Below, piece after piece: positions 7,328-7,792 of a stretch of DNA of 7,792 nt. Origin of the DNA: Syntrophomonas sp. (GTDB lineage: Bacteria; Bacillota; Syntrophomonadia; Syntrophomonadales; Syntrophomonadaceae). The translations under genes and the position numbers were made by a program. The stretch covers positions 3,933 through 11,724 of the forward strand of contig JAQUUV010000044.1 in assembly GCA_028693695.1 (NCBI GenBank), read 5' to 3'. A model generated the notes under the pieces. The model had not been told where the DNA came from. It worked only from the letters and a program-made list of their open reading frames with translations, and ran no database searches. Position 1 is the stretch's first letter. Each line of letters opens with the position of its first letter.

Positions 7328-7573
7328 TCGCTAAATGACATCAGGAACAGTAATAAGGTTATTGGCAGTAAACAGGTTAAGAAAGCTGTGGTCAAAGGAT
7401 TAGCCAGTAAGGTATACCTGGCTCTGGATGCTGAGCCTCATATTATTGGGCCTTTGCGAGAACTATGCCGTCAACATGAGGTGGAAATCGAAGAGATAGA
7501 TAAGATGGAAGAACTTGGCGATGCCTGTGGCATTGAGGTGGGTTCAGCGGCAGTAGCGCTTATCAACGATTGA
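7325..7573 (+). CDS. ybxF: L7Ae-family ribosome-associated RNA-binding protein (YbxF/RplGB type)
   Basis: This small protein is of the L7Ae/L30e/S12e/Gadd45 fold. Its B. subtilis relative YbxF (also RplGB) has the same length of 82 residues, sits at the same place before rpsL, binds kink-turn RNA and associates with the ribosome. The visible family motifs are the RNA-binding segment GSKQVKKA at 14-21, the DAEP turn at 35-38, and the LGDACGIEVGSAAVALI segment at 64-80, close to KACGIEVGAAAVAII in YbxF. The start is TTG 7325, with GAGGGGGT at 7311-7318 six nt upstream; no ATG or GTG occurs in frame before the conserved core. It is transcribed from its own promoter at 7224-7252 and is followed 25 nt later by rpsL. 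The exact cellular role in bacteria is not settled. The paralogue YlxQ (RplGA) is less likely because it normally lies in the nusA-infB operon. Confidence 0.92.
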   Translation: MSLNDIRNSNKVIGSKQVKKAVVKGLASKVYLALDAEPHIIGPLRELCRQHEVEIEEIDKMEELGDACGIEVGSAAVALIND

Positions 7574-7598
7574 ATTAATAGGGGAAGGAGGTGCAAGT

Positions 7599-7792
7599 AT
7601 GCCGACGATTAACCAGCTTATTAGAAAAGGACGCCAGAAGGAAGAGAAGAAATCCACAGCACCAGCCCTTAAAAGCTGTCCGCAAAAAAGAGGGGTATGT
7701 ACCCGTGTATATACTACCACTCCTAAAAAACCCAACTCGGCGTTACGTAAGATTGCCAGGGTAAGGTTGACTAATGGTATAGAAGTAACCTC
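7599..7792 (+). CDS. rpsL: 30S ribosomal protein S12 (uS12), N-terminal part
   Basis: S12 lies at the decoding centre of the small ribosomal subunit and influences accuracy of tRNA selection. The window ends after 64 full codons plus two bases, about half of the usual length of around 124 or more residues. The sequence MPTINQLIRKGR, then CPQKRGVCTRVYTTTPKKPN from residue 27 and SALRKIARVRLTNGIEVTS, is unmistakable. Lysine is present at position 43, the residue whose change gives streptomycin resistance in many bacteria, so this half shows the sensitive form. The second such site, near K88, lies outside. The start ATG 7599 has a textbook AAGGAGGTG site at 7585-7593, five nt upstream. It is the second gene of the str operon here; rpsG, fusA and tuf would be expected next. 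Confidence 0.98.
   Translation, partial: MPTINQLIRKGRQKEEKKSTAPALKSCPQKRGVCTRVYTTTPKKPNSALRKIARVRLTNGIEVT

Noticed and set aside
7544..7735. Reverse-strand open frame over the ybxF-rpsL junction
   Set aside because: It overlaps the rpsL ribosome binding site and the conserved S12 N-terminus on the other strand; the coding signal belongs to rpsL.

Overview
This window is a core transcription/translation locus on the + strand: rpoB, rpoC, an L7Ae-family gene (ybxF/rplGB type) and the first half of rpsL. The order rpoB-rpoC-L7Ae-rpsL, the Bacillus/Clostridium-like protein sequences, the strong AAGGAGG-type ribosome binding sites and the two TTG starts point to a Firmicute, most likely a clostridial lineage. 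Base composition is moderate by eye, not the very AT-rich type of Clostridium sensu stricto. A syntrophomonad-like clostridium would fit, but I cannot fix the genus from the sequence alone.

Layout: 1-33 may hold the last codons of an upstream gene. 34-216 is the rpoB promoter and leader, with a promoter (TTGACT, 17-nt spacer, extended -10), a stem-loop at the predicted 5' end and a second, terminator-like hairpin just before the rpoB ribosome binding site. rpoB is 217-3579 (1120 aa). A 105-nt spacer carries an unused Shine-Dalgarno-like site and leads to rpoC at 3685-7200 (1171 aa, TTG start). A second promoter of the same design lies at 7224-7252, followed by a short leader with alternating AACC/GGTT segments. 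Then come the L7Ae-like gene (7325-7573, TTG start) and rpsL (7599 to the window end, cut after 64 codons).

The rpoB and rpoC products are the beta and beta-prime subunits that together form the catalytic centre of RNA polymerase. The L7Ae-like protein and S12 act on the ribosome and open the str operon, which in relatives continues with rpsG, fusA and tuf. All catalytic and metal-binding residues I checked in beta and beta-prime are present, and no gene looks broken or transferred.

The coding content is ordinary. What deserves a second look is the non-coding part: two leaders in which I can draw mutually exclusive RNA foldings, and a few start-site corrections. I see no new multi-gene system here.
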